A program made the translations under genes and the position numbers. DNA of 64,000 bases from positions 1,217,369-1,281,368 of the forward strand of contig JAMXDE010000021.1 of NCBI GenBank assembly GCA_026770025.1, given 5' to 3'. The DNA is from Craspedostauros australis. Lineage: Eukaryota > Bacillariophyta > Bacillariophyceae > Mastogloiales > Achnanthaceae. The notes under the pieces are model-generated. The model was not told where the DNA came from. It searched no databases and saw nothing but the letters and a program-made list of their open reading frames with translations. Of this stretch, positions 9,527 through 20,700 are shown piece by piece; the stretch's first letter is position 1, and each line of letters opens with the position of its first letter.

Positions 9527-12500
9527 ATGGCTACCAACACCAACGTCACCGACACCAACGAGTACACCATACTCAACCACGTCTTGTCTGTCATTGGCAT
9601 TCAGGCCCATTCTTGGCAACGTCGCGCTCTCAACGAGGCCGGCATCGCCAACGCTATGGACCTGATTCATCTCGATAAGCCTGCCCTCCTGGCAATCGAG
9701 GTGACCGACGACGACGACAACACATTCCGTCCCATGAATGTGCTTGTTGTCAACAAGATCCTCGCATTGGTACGCTGGATCAATCTCCAACCTCGATTGA
9801 CTCCCGATGAATGGATGAGTGTCGACATGTACGACATCTCGCACCCATCCGTCATCGGGACCGCGGGTCCCCGGACCCCGGCCAGCTACCATCCCCGAGG
9901 AGGTGTCAGCATCATTCCTCCCAGTACCCGCACACGCCGTACTGTGGATGATGATGAGGATATCGAATCTGTATCCCCTCCTGATCGGAGCAGATTTGCT
10001 ACTCCGGTGACCGACCCTTCGGCGCGCGTCGCAACAGCGGAAACTCCAATCGCTGGTGCTCCTGTGCCAAGTGTTGCATTCGCTCCGTCGAGCGCTCTCC
10101 CAGAGTCGTTCACCAAGGAGTTCAGCCGTGGTGTCAAGCGTGAGGCCCTCGCATTCCCCACCCTGAAGGATGACAAGCGTTTCCTTTCGTTCCGGCGCCA
10201 ATTCGAAGCGATCGCGTATACTCATGGACTTGAATATCACATCGATCCTTCGTGGGAGCCGGGTCCATCGGACATGTTGTTCTACAACATGCAGAACAGG
10301 TACCTCTACTCTGTTCTGAGCCTCCATGTCAAGACTTCGCGTGGCGACCAGCTCCTTCGCAAGCACCAAGCAAGCAAGGACGGTCGAGCTGTCTATCAGA
10401 GTCTCATTGAGACTTACACCAATGGTGTCAACGGTGAGAGCGCAGCAATGGCACTTCGTGCTCGCATCGCCTCCTTCACCTTGGATAACAGCTGGAAGAA
10501 GAAGCGTGAGAACTTCGTGGACACCTGGCAGGGAATCATCTCCGATATCGAAGATATGGAAGATGACGCTCTGCCGGACAACACGAAGAAGACATGGCTG
10601 CATAACTCGATTGCTCCGGACAAGGATCTTCTGAATGCTCTCACAAGCACATCCTACGTCCGTGACGAGATGCTCGCGGCCATGCCATCCGGTTTCGAGA
10701 TCAAGGCGGCTGGATTCGATCACCATCTCAACTCGGTTCGGATCCATGCTCAGCGCCTCGATTCCTCTCATCCTCGTCAGGTTCAAAAGCGTAATGTCAA
10801 CAACGCTACGACCGGTAAGGGAAAGGGTGGTTCTTCGGGCAAGTCTCCTGCCAAAGGCAATGGCAAGACTTACACCAACGACAAGCGTCCCCGCATTCCG
10901 AATGAGGAGTGGGCGACAATGTCTTGGGCCCAGAAGAAGGACTACATGCACAACAACTCGTCCCGTGGTGCTGGCAAGGGCGACACTTCACGTGCCGCTA
11001 ATAAAGCCAAGTCCTCTGGGAACTCTTCGTCCGACACGGTACCAGGGTCCTCCGCGCCGTCAGGTTCCGGGGGCACTGCGGAACCCAAGGGCGGTCCCCC
11101 GGGATCTGCCATCAACCGCATGCTCGCCCAGGCGCGTCAGTCCAGCCAATCGACCTCTGACTTTGTCGATTCTGAGGGTGGCGCATGGCGACGTGTCAAC
11201 TCCACCGTGGTCCGCTACAACTTCGAGACCTCGGTGGCGGCGAAGACGGGTGCACTCGTCGACAGTGGCGCCAATGGCGGCCTTGCTGGCGACGACGTTC
11301 TGGTCCTGTGCAAGACGGGTACCACGGCTGACGTGAGCGGCATTGGTGATTCCACCATTGCGAGTTTGGATATTGGTACGGTCGCGGCCCTGCTTCACAC
11401 GAGCAGTGGCCCGATCATCGCCAAGTTCCATCAGTACGCTCTATACGGGAAGGGCAAGTCCATCCACTCTACCAACCAACTCTCCGCGTTTGGTATGGAT
11501 GTGAATGAACGCCCACGTGGACTCCCTGGCGGTCGGCAAACTGTCGTCACGCCTGAGGGGCACGTCATCCCGCTGTCTATCCGTGCTGGCCTGTCCTACA
11601 TGGATATGCGCCCACCGACCCCTGCTGAGATGGATCAGTACCCTCATGTGGACTTCACGTCCGATGACGTCTGGGACCCTTCCATCCTCGATCAGGAGTT
11701 TGGTCTTGATGATGTCCGCGCTCTCGCGGACGATGATGATGATGGTTCCGCGCTCGCCGACCTCGATCGCCTGCATGTATATGCGGCGTCGACGGATGAG
11801 GCCCGCGGGACAGTACCGCATTCCGGGTCCACTGGCACCTCCGGTTCCGTTCGTGTTTGCAACTCGCCCATCGACTATGAGGCACTGCGTCCGCGCTTCG
11901 GCTGGATCCCTGCTCGTCGGATCAAGGACACTCTTGGTTGCACTTCCCAGTGGTACCGCACTTCGGAACGACTCGCGATGCGCAAGCATTTCCGCACTCG
12001 TTTTCCGGCGGCCAACGTTGATCGTCTTCATGAGACGGTCGCGATGGACACTTTCTTCTCTGATACGCCCGCTCATGATGACGGTGTCCCTGGCCATGGT
12101 GGCTGCACCATGATCCAGGTGTTCGTTGCGCTCGACTCTCGGTACACATCGGGGTTCCCGATGGCGTCCGAGCGGCAGGTCGCGGACTCCTTGCTTGACT
12201 TCATTCGTCGGCATGGAGCGCCCGACCTACTAATGTCGGACAACGCGAAATCAGAGGTGGGATTCAAGGTGCAAGACATCCTGCGTCAATACGCAATCAA
12301 GGATCACCAGAGTGAACCCGAGCACCAACACCAGAACGGAGCCGAGCGCCGCATACAGGACATCAAGCGTACTGTCAACGGCGTCATGGATCGCACGGGT
12401 ACCCCGTCGCGGTTCTGGCTCATCTGCACCATGTACGTCATTGACTTGTTCAATCACATCGCGCAGCGCACGTGTGGTAATGTGACCCCGTCACAGGCTG

Positions 12501-15172
12501 CCTTCGGGCAGCGTCCGGATGTCAGCAAGTACCTTGCGTACTACTGGTGGCAACCGGTCTACTACCGTGTGGAACGTCCTGGCTTCCCGAGTGAGTCCAA
12601 GGAGCGCCACGGCCACTGGGCTGGTCCGTGCCTCCACAAGGGCGACGACCTCACATTCTGGGTGCTCGACGATGCGACCCAACAACTCCTGCCTCGGTCT
12701 GCTATCCGCGCCGCCGATGATGCCTCTACTCGCAACTTGAGAGCCGACTATCCTTTTCCACTCGTGGGGGAGGATGCCGATTCTGCGACTACTGTATCAG
12801 ACAGCGATGACGGTGACTACACAGACAACACCATTCCCTCCGATGTTGAACCCATCGTTCACGCATTATCGGATGCTGTTTTGTTCTCACATCAAGAGAC
12901 AGAATCCAGCACAAGTGGAAAGGACGTCGTTTCTGTTCCAAAGTTCACTCCTGAAGAACTTCTGGGCAAGACAATTTTGTTCCACCACAATGGACAAAAC
13001 GTCCGTGCCGAAGTGATCCAAAAGATCAATGATTCAGACGCTGAGAACCATCAGCGTATCAAGATGCTCCTATCACTTAACGATGGGGAGCTTCACGAAC
13101 TGATTTCGTATGTCGAACTTTCCGACGTCTTCGAGCAACAAACCACAGATGGTGCTGCGGACAACCCGCAGGCAGAGAATCAATGGTCCTTCCAAGACAT
13201 CGTGGACCACGAAGGTCCCCTCGCTCAGACATCCCCATCCTACAAGGGATCAAAGTACAATGTCACTGTGCTTTGGGATGACGGTTCCAAAACGTCCGAA
13301 CCGTTATCTGTCATTGCGAAGGATGACCCGGTCTCTTGCGCTATTTATGCGCGGAAACACGATTTGCTTGGGGTTCCCGGGTGGAAGCGTTTCCGACACA
13401 TCGGTATCCGCCAACACTCGATCGCTCGTGCAATCGCCACCAACAAGGCGAACCGCAGCAACACACCCGTATTCCAATTCGGCGTTCAGGTACCGCGCAA
13501 CCACAAGGAAGCGATGATGCTTGACGCCAAGAATGGTAACACGCTGTGGGCTGACGCCGAGCGCAAGGAAATGGACCAGCTCACGAGCTACGAGACCTTC
13601 AAGACCCTCGGATACCATGCCAAGGTACCCGATGGGTTCCAGAAGATTCGGTTGCAATGGGTATACGCCGTGAAGCACGATCTGCGCCACAAGGCCAGAT
13701 GTGTCGCCGGCGGCCACCTGACAGCGCCATGCAAGGACACAGCCTACGCTGGAGTCGTCAGCCTCCGTTCCCTCCGCCTCGCACTGCTCGCTGGGGAGAT
13801 GAACGGGCTTCAGACCATGGTCGGCGACATCGGCAACGCGTACTTGGAAGCCTACACCAAGGAACGCATCTGCTTTGTCGCTGGAGACGAGTTCGGAGAC
13901 AAGGCCGGCCACACGATGCAAATCGTCAAGGCACTCTACGGCCTCCGCACTTCTGGCGCACGTTTCCACGAAGCGCTCGCGGACACACTCAGGGACCTGC
14001 AATTCTTCCAATGCAGATCCGACCCTGATGTGTGGATGCGTGACGGTGGTGACCATTGGGAGTACGTCTGCGTATACGTGGACGACCTCATGGCCACCAT
14101 GAAGGACCCGCAAGTCTTCTTCGATACCCTCACCTCCGTCTACGGATACAAGTTGAAGGGTGTCGGACCCGTCAAATACCACCTCGGCGCAGACTTCGGT
14201 CGCGATAGCGATGGCACCATGAAAATGAGCCCGCAATCGTACATCAAGCGCATGCTCGGCAACTACGAGCGCATGTTCGGCTGTGCCCCCACGAAGGCCA
14301 GCTGCCCTCTCGATCATTCCGACAGCCCGGAACTCGACACTTCACCAGAGCTCTCCGAGATCGACAAACGCAAGTTCATGTCGCTGATCGGGGCTCTACA
14401 ATGGTGTATCACCCTCGGACGGTTCGACATCTCCGTCGCCGTCATGACCCTCGCACGCTTCCGTGCCGCTCCTCGCAAAGGTCACCTCGAGCGCGCTCAA
14501 CGCGTCTACGGGTACCTGCGCAAGCATCCCGATGCCGCCATCCGGTTCCGTACCGGGGTTCCCCATCACGAAGAGAGTTTTGTGGTCCCCAAACACGACT
14601 GGCTCTACTCCGTGTACGGGAAAACACAAGAGGAAACCGACCCAGACGTGCCCACTCCGAAAGGCGCGATCGTCCGCACCACAACTTTCGTGGATGCAAA
14701 CCTCCTCCACTGCAAGGTCACCGGCAGGTCCGCAACCGGCGTTCTCCATCTTGTTAACCAAACTCCCATCGAGTGGTTCAGCAAGCGCCAAGCCACTGTC
14801 GAGACCGCAACCTACGGATCTGAGTTCGTCGCCGCCAGGCAGGCCACCGAACAGATCATCTCTCTCCGTCTCGCTCTACGCGAGATGGGCATTCCCATCG
14901 ACGGTCCCAGCTGGATGTTTGGTGATAACCAAAGCGTCATCACCTCGTCCACTGTGCCCATGAGCATGCTGTCCAAGCGGCACAATGCTCTCGCCTACCA
15001 CAGGGTCCGTTCCGCAGTCGCTGCTGGGGTACTCTACTTCGTCAAAATACACGGCTCCCAGAATGTGGCCGACATCATGACCAAGTTCCTCCCGTGGGCG
15101 TCCTTCTGGCCCCTCGTCAAGCCCCTGCTCTTCTGGAAAGGAGTCAGCGTCCCTCAAGGTCACGGTACCTGA
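9527..15172 (+). CDS. gag-pol: Copia gag-pol polyprotein of element C
   Basis: The frame is open from 9257, but the ATG at 9527 is the likely start because the protein then aligns with the start of the element D protein (ILNHVLSVIGI against TLDHILGVIGI). It is 1881 residues long. Gag covers about 1-520 and ends in a Gly/Lys/Ser-rich basic stretch without a CCHC zinc knuckle. Protease: DSGAN at 579-583. Integrase: zinc-binding H/C region, then D841, D905 and E940. RT: YVDD motif with its aspartates at 1519-1520. RNase H runs from about 1720 (FVDANLLH, GSEFVAARQATEQ). No internal stops are present. The product would be cleaved by its own protease and make cDNA in cytoplasmic particles. The clade is shared with D. 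Confidence 0.93.
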   Translation: MATNTNVTDTNEYTILNHVLSVIGIQAHSWQRRALNEAGIANAMDLIHLDKPALLAIEVTDDDDNTFRPMNVLVVNKILALVRWINLQPRLTPDEWMSVDMYDISHPSVIGTAGPRTPASYHPRGGVSIIPPSTRTRRTVDDDEDIESVSPPDRSRFATPVTDPSARVATAETPIAGAPVPSVAFAPSSALPESFTKEFSRGVKREALAFPTLKDDKRFLSFRRQFEAIAYTHGLEYHIDPSWEPGPSDMLFYNMQNRYLYSVLSLHVKTSRGDQLLRKHQASKDGRAVYQSLIETYTNGVNGESAAMALRARIASFTLDNSWKKKRENFVDTWQGIISDIEDMEDDALPDNTKKTWLHNSIAPDKDLLNALTSTSYVRDEMLAAMPSGFEIKAAGFDHHLNSVRIHAQRLDSSHPRQVQKRNVNNATTGKGKGGSSGKSPAKGNGKTYTNDKRPRIPNEEWATMSWAQKKDYMHNNSSRGAGKGDTSRAANKAKSSGNSSSDTVPGSSAPSGSGGTAEPKGGPPGSAINRMLAQARQSSQSTSDFVDSEGGAWRRVNSTVVRYNFETSVAAKTGALVDSGANGGLAGDDVLVLCKTGTTADVSGIGDSTIASLDIGTVAALLHTSSGPIIAKFHQYALYGKGKSIHSTNQLSAFGMDVNERPRGLPGGRQTVVTPEGHVIPLSIRAGLSYMDMRPPTPAEMDQYPHVDFTSDDVWDPSILDQEFGLDDVRALADDDDDGSALADLDRLHVYAASTDEARGTVPHSGSTGTSGSVRVCNSPIDYEALRPRFGWIPARRIKDTLGCTSQWYRTSERLAMRKHFRTRFPAANVDRLHETVAMDTFFSDTPAHDDGVPGHGGCTMIQVFVALDSRYTSGFPMASERQVADSLLDFIRRHGAPDLLMSDNAKSEVGFKVQDILRQYAIKDHQSEPEHQHQNGAERRIQDIKRTVNGVMDRTGTPSRFWLICTMYVIDLFNHIAQRTCGNVTPSQAAFGQRPDVSKYLAYYWWQPVYYRVERPGFPSESKERHGHWAGPCLHKGDDLTFWVLDDATQQLLPRSAIRAADDASTRNLRADYPFPLVGEDADSATTVSDSDDGDYTDNTIPSDVEPIVHALSDAVLFSHQETESSTSGKDVVSVPKFTPEELLGKTILFHHNGQNVRAEVIQKINDSDAENHQRIKMLLSLNDGELHELISYVELSDVFEQQTTDGAADNPQAENQWSFQDIVDHEGPLAQTSPSYKGSKYNVTVLWDDGSKTSEPLSVIAKDDPVSCAIYARKHDLLGVPGWKRFRHIGIRQHSIARAIATNKANRSNTPVFQFGVQVPRNHKEAMMLDAKNGNTLWADAERKEMDQLTSYETFKTLGYHAKVPDGFQKIRLQWVYAVKHDLRHKARCVAGGHLTAPCKDTAYAGVVSLRSLRLALLAGEMNGLQTMVGDIGNAYLEAYTKERICFVAGDEFGDKAGHTMQIVKALYGLRTSGARFHEALADTLRDLQFFQCRSDPDVWMRDGGDHWEYVCVYVDDLMATMKDPQVFFDTLTSVYGYKLKGVGPVKYHLGADFGRDSDGTMKMSPQSYIKRMLGNYERMFGCAPTKASCPLDHSDSPELDTSPELSEIDKRKFMSLIGALQWCITLGRFDISVAVMTLARFRAAPRKGHLERAQRVYGYLRKHPDAAIRFRTGVPHHEESFVVPKHDWLYSVYGKTQEETDPDVPTPKGAIVRTTTFVDANLLHCKVTGRSATGVLHLVNQTPIEWFSKRQATVETATYGSEFVAARQATEQIISLRLALREMGIPIDGPSWMFGDNQSVITSSTVPMSMLSKRHNALAYHRVRSAVAAGVLYFVKIHGSQNVADIMTKFLPWASFWPLVKPLLFWKGVSVPQGHGT

Positions 15173-15196
15173 ACTGCTACCTATATCGAGACACAC

Positions 15197-15205
15197 TTTG
15201 GGGAG
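15197..15205 (+). other. Polypurine tract of C
   Basis: TTTGGGGAG abuts the 3' LTR and is identical to the tract of element D at 60633-60641. It is the expected plus-strand primer site. Confidence 0.65.
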
Positions 15206-15827
15206 TATTAGCTCAAACTAGTATTCCCATTAGTCGTGTTAAGATTTAGTCTAGTTAGTCAAATGCCCGACTGCTCAGAATGTTTGAGCGGGATTGAAGC
15301 GTGACTCGATGTCGGTGGGATGGGGTCCCACAGGGTCCCACCCCACGAATCGTGCTCGACTTAGGACGAAATCGCTCGTCTGACCAATTTGGGGATTGAG
15401 CGATCGTGCCATCCCACGCCACTTATGGGCGTGACATGACCTGTCCTGGATGGACAAACAGATCAAACCGTTGGATGAACAAAGTCCCCCAAATCGATCG
15501 GAAGAGAGTGAACAACAAACTCTCTCTCCGACCATCACGAAATTGATGTCTCCTCTCTCGAATGGCAACATCGGCACCGCGATGATTGCACGTGGGAGAC
15601 TCAACGCTCCACTATACCACTACTAATAGAGATGATGCAGATCCAGCTCTAATGGATGCTGCTCATCACCTGCTCACAATCCTTTTGAAAGTCTCATTTG
15701 GATTCGTATCAGCTTTTAAGACTAAGACACACACTCACACACAAACTCACCAACCTACTGCACTACCACGGATTGATCACCCTTCGGCGTACAGTAAGTT
15801 ACCCTCGTTTTCTATATCGTTCTATCA
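15206..15827 (+). repeat. C 3' LTR
   Basis: 622 bp copy of 8425-9045 in the same orientation, followed by AAGAT (15828-15832) and then the continuation of X's LTR. Confidence 0.88.
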
Positions 15828-15832
15828 AAGAT

Positions 15833-16414
15833 CGTCCGTCCATCCATCAATGGTACCAAGAGAATCTCGAGGTACTTCCCAACTAAACCTCAGATGACGA
15901 TATCATCTGACAGACTCCTGCATCACCAATGGAACGTGACATCTGGAGAGCAGAAGGACGCCTACTGACGTCGACAGGATGTCATCGTGTCACCACGTCG
16001 ACATCTGTCTCCAAGTCAGAGCAGGAGGCGAAGATCCGATGACCCATGAAGATCATGGATACTGAAGGTGAACTTCAAATGGTAAGTACTCATGGAGTAG
16101 GAACCAGTACTGAACGAACGGAGTGTCGAATGCGGAGTACGCATCGAACACGGAGTATCGTGTGGCACGAGCACACGATGTTGAGAGAGAGAGAAAGAGA
16201 GAGAATACAGAGAGGAGCGAGAGAGCATCTCGCATACCGACTCATAGTCGGAGACTGAATCTACGAAACAGATTGAAGCACCGAGAGCATCGGGCAAGAG
16301 AACGGCGTACACCGAGAGCATCGGAGTAGCCAAGTAATGAAATAGCAAACGAACAACTATCAACCAACACTATCTTCCACGATCGTAGGTTACCGTGCGC
16401 GGAACTTGCCAACA
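15833..16414 (+). repeat. X 5' LTR, right part
   Basis: Continuation of the LTR cut at 8424, ending GCCAACA. It shares diagnostic variants with the X 3' LTR at 30259-31056. It is followed by the palindrome CGTTTATAAACG (16415-16426) at the expected primer-binding position. Confidence 0.88.
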
Positions 16415-16496
16415 CGTTTATAAACGATAGATCAGGGCGAGCCCGCGAATCGTATCGTGCGAGGAAGACGAACATCATTCAAGAGCAGTAGGCTGA

Positions 16497-16738
16497 ATGA
16501 GCGAGGAAGAGGAATTGAGAGACATCCCTCTGTCCAATCCGACTATCAAGAGAGAAGAAGGTGCGAGTGAGACTCCACCACGAGAAGAGAAGAAAGTAGC
16601 AGCTGCTACTGTTCTATCAGGCGCAGACACAAGCGCGATCGACGAGACCGAAGAGGAACGGTCTGCAAGACTACATCGCGAGGAGGAGAGCATTCTCAAG
16701 GCGAACAAGCAAGAGGAGACTGGTGTGACGGAGAGCAT
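16497..16738 (+). pseudogene. gag: X gag N-terminus, cut by insertion of Y
   Basis: A true ATG at 16497 (MSEEEELRDIPLSNPTIKRE) opens an acidic, charged segment of about 80 residues that ends at Y's LTR. Removing Y (16739-24309) and one GAGCAT copy joins codon 81 to the frame at 24316 without a shift (VTESI then RTAKRSG). This is therefore the genuine start of the X-family gag. It has no other copy in the window: Y's own internal region starts after this point. Confidence 0.8.
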
Positions 16739-17534
16739 TGTCGAGATGTACATGTGAGTATATGTCAAGATGTACGTGTATATGTGCATCGTTCACCCGT
16801 TATTCTCTCATACGCACTTGGACGGTACAACTACATTCGTGTCGATAGTATACTGTGATTCGTCAGAATTACAGGGGAAATGGAACACACGAAAACGGGC
16901 AAGATTTCTGGAGGAAATTTGCAAATAACGATTTCTGAGAGAATTGGAAGATCGTCCGTCCATCCATCAATGGTACCAAGAGAATCTCGAGGTACTTCCC
17001 AACTAAACCTCAGATGACGATATCATCTGACAGACCACTGCATCACCAATGGAACATGACATCTGGAGAGCAGAAGGACGCCTACTGACGTCGACAGGAT
17101 GTCATCATGTCACCACGTCGACATCTGTCTCCAAGTCAGAGCAGGAGGCGAAGATCCGATGACCGAAGGACATCAGCATCATGGATACAGAAGGTGAACT
17201 TCAAATGGCAAGTACTCATGGAGTAGGAACCAGTACTGAATGAACGGAGTGTCGAATACGGAGTACGTATCGAACACGGAGTATCGTGCGCGACGAGCAC
17301 ACGATGTTGAGAGAGAGAGAGAATACAGAAGAGGAGCGAGAGAGCATCTCGCGTACCGACTCATAGTCGGAGACTGAATCTACGAAACAGATTGAAGCAC
17401 CGAGAGCATCGGGCAAGAGAACGGGCGTACACCAAGAGGATTGGAGTAGCCAACTAATGAAATAGCAAACAGACGACTATCAACCAACACCATCTTCCAC
17501 GATCGTAGGTTACCGTGAGCGGAACTTGCCAACA
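16739..17534 (+). repeat. Y 5' LTR
   Basis: TGTCGAG...CCAACA, 796 bp. It carries the Y-type variants (CAGACCACTGC; GACCGAAGGACATCAG). Confidence 0.88.
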
Positions 17535-17703
17535 GAGCATTCGCACAGCCAAACGAAGTGGTAAAAGTGAGACACCACCAGGAGGAGAATTTGTGAGCAA
17601 ATCAACCCTCGCGAAACAACAAGCAAAAATCGAAGAATCGACAACACAGAAACAGACGGAAACCAAGGGCGCGAGCGCACCAACAACGAAACAACGAATC
17701 AAC

Positions 17704-20700
17704 ATGGCGACATCAGCCAACATGAACAAGCGACGCATCAAGGCGCCGATGTTCAGCGGTGAACAGGAAGACTACAGCGCATGGGAGTCCCAAGCGAAGG
17801 CATACGCTCGTGCACAGAAGACGAGAGACGTGATGTTGGGCAAGACCAAGGTGCCAACAGTGAGCGAGATCGCGGCAGCCGCCGGTGAAGCCAAGGAAGC
17901 GATGGAAGAGATCTACGAGCTGGGATGCGACTGCTTCAGCGATCTGATCCTCATGATGGATGCAGAGAAAGGAAAAGGCAAGCAGGCCATCCAGTACATC
18001 AACCAATGCATCTCCGACGACTACCCCGAAGGAGACGCACACGGAGCGTGGAACGTTCTCGCGTAGAAGTTCCGACCATCCGATGCGGTAACGAAGATCA
18101 AGCTCAAGCGCCAATTCAACAACGAAAAGATGAAGAGAGACACGGACCCCGACATCTACATCACGCAACTCGAGAGTCTACGATCACGTCTCCACGATGT
18201 CAAGTACGAGATCACGGACGAGGAAATGATCATGCAAATCCTCAGCACGGTGAGCAACGAGTACAGAACCCACATCGTGAACTTCCAACATCAACTCACG
18301 TTCAATCCGGAACTAGTTACCATCAACACGATCAGAGGAGTACTCCGCACTGCATACGCCACTCACAGAGGAGGCAAGGCATACGTCGACGACTTCCAAG
18401 ACAGTAACACGAAGAGCAACGACACCGGCTTCACAAGCACCGGTAACTTCAAGGGTACTTGTCACAACTGTGGCGTGTATGGCCATAGATCCACCGATTG
18501 TCCAGAACGCAAGAAATCGAACAACAAGAAAAACAACAACAACAACAAAATGAACGGAAAGCGTAACAAGGGAAGCGGCTTCAAGGGCAAGTGCAACTAC
18601 TGTGGCATCTTCGGACACCGCGAGGCGGAGTGCCGAAAGAAGAAGCTCAACGAGAGCAAGAACAACAACGAACAAGCCAACACAGCAACACAAGGACACG
18701 ACAAGAGCGGGCACGAGATGGTGCTCTCGGCAAAGGACTTGCCGCTCTGCATGTTGGTGTCCGACGACTACATCGAAGACTCCTTCTTCGATAACTTCGA
18801 GTGCGTCGGAAGTGACGACGAAGTACAGGACGATGAGATCGTCCCGGAGTGGCTCAGCGAAGAGCCAATCATCCACGAGGTGGATCCAAGACGCGAAGTG
18901 AGCTACGAGTGCTGCTTCAACGCGCACGACCTGATCGGTTCATACGGCGAAGGAGCCAAGATGGACAGCGAGGCCATCGATAGCGACATCGAAGAGGCAA
19001 TGAGCGAAGACGCCGACGAGAACGGCGCAGACGAAGACGCCGACGACAATGGCGCAGATGAAGACGACGACGACACCATCAGTGACGGGGCGAACCGCGG
19101 CGAAGCGCCGCCGCCCGCAGCAATGCGAAACGAGAGAGCGGGCATCTTCGATGAAGAGGACAGCGACGAAGCTGAGAACCATACGAACGATGCATTCAAC
19201 CCCTACGAGGTCGTCGTCTACCCAATTCGAATCCAATTCCCACCGGAGCCGAATCCCAGAAGAGTCGAAGACATCTACCGACTCCAGACCTTCCCGGAAC
19301 CAACGGTCACTGCAAAACGAATGCAGAAGCAGCTCATCTACGACGCGGTCCTAACAGCTGCATTGCCGATGTTCCCAGGGTTCGTGAACGAACCATTGCG
19401 ATACATTTGGGTGAACATGGTAAGCACCATTCTATCGGATAACTTCAAATCGATTGAAGAGATCCTCGCAAACGCAGCCATCCTCAACCGACTACTGCAA
19501 GCAAACGAAGAGGAGGAACTCTCTGAACTGGACTTACACTACGTGCTCGGAGGATGCATGCAGGTGCTCCTGCGCGAACGACCACGCGTCACACCGTATG
19601 ACACGGTCACCGGATTTCATCGTAACAGCACCGTCCCAGCGAGCTTCGCTGAACTACCAAGCGACGACGAAGCTGACGAGAATCACAATCCATACAACGA
19701 AGATGGAGTGCATGAAGATGAAGAGGCAGACGGCCTCATGGATGAAATGGCCACAGCAGCCGTGGAGCAGCTCCACGAGCTGAGCACCAAGCACAAGGAC
19801 AAGGTCAACAAGGACACCTGGCTCGCCGACAGTGGAGCTTTGTGTCACATCGTCAATTCAGACGCCGCTCTCTTCAACGTGCGGCACATCAAGTCATTCG
19901 TCCAAGTGGGAGACAGCACAAAGCTGGACTCTCCCAAAATGGGATCCATTCGCTTGAAGGTCAAGCAACGAGATAACACTGGCCACGTCATCCGGCTTGA
20001 TGATGTGAAGTACACACCGAAAATGGTGGTGAACCTTTTCTCCACGAACAAGGCTCTGTACAACGGTTACCAGCTTGGTAGCAACAGCATTCTGATGGAC
20101 ATCATTAACGGATCCGGAACGAAGATCGTATTCGACCGAGTCTTCCCCACGGCCAACGGATTCATCACGGGAGTGCAGATGCATCCCATCATGCCAACGA
20201 ACGACGACAAGGCTTGCACAGCCCTCGTCAAGAACCCATCCAAGGAGATCAGCGCGGTGAACTTGCATCGAATGCTCGGCCACGCGCCACTCGAGGCCAT
20301 GAAGCGAACGGCAGCTCAATACGGATGGAAGATAATCGGCGAGATGCCGGTATGTCGTGACTGCGCGGTCGCGAACGCAAGAGTGAAGAACATTCCGAAG
20401 GCAACCATTCCGAGAGCGACTCGCCGCGGCGAACGATTCTTCATTGACATTAGTTACACTAAACACATAAGCTTCGGAGATAAACGCTACTGGACTCTGA
20501 TTGTGGACGACTGCACGGATCACTGCTGGAGTTTCTTCCTCAAGAACAAGAGTGATCAACCAGGGTACATCAAACGATTCGTCCAGACGATCAAATCACA
20601 GACTGGTGATCAACAAATCACCTTCCGAGGTGACAACAGCGGAGAGAACAAATCCACGCAGGATATTCTCATCGATGCAGGACTCAATGTGAAATTCGAG

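Larger units (their letters stand above)
8425..15827 (+). mobile_element. Element C: complete copia retrotransposon
   Basis: A 7403 bp element with LTRs at 8425-9045 and 15206-15827. It is flanked by the 5 bp duplication AAGAT (8420-8424, 15828-15832). It lies in the same orientation as X and interrupts X's 5' LTR. It has one long uninterrupted gag-pol ORF, a primer-binding site directly after the 5' LTR and a polypurine tract (TTTGGGGAG, 15197-15205) directly before the 3' LTR. LTRs start with TATTAG and end with CTATCA rather than the usual TG...CA. All parts needed for autonomous transposition appear present. Confidence 0.9.

Noticed and set aside
9488..10951. 487-codon minus-strand ORF
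   Set aside because: Antisense to C gag; codon bias of the sense frame keeps it open, and it has no domain.
13304..14317. 337-codon minus-strand ORF
   Set aside because: Antisense to C RT, with an equivalent in D at 58656-59675; both are shadows of conserved coding sequence.
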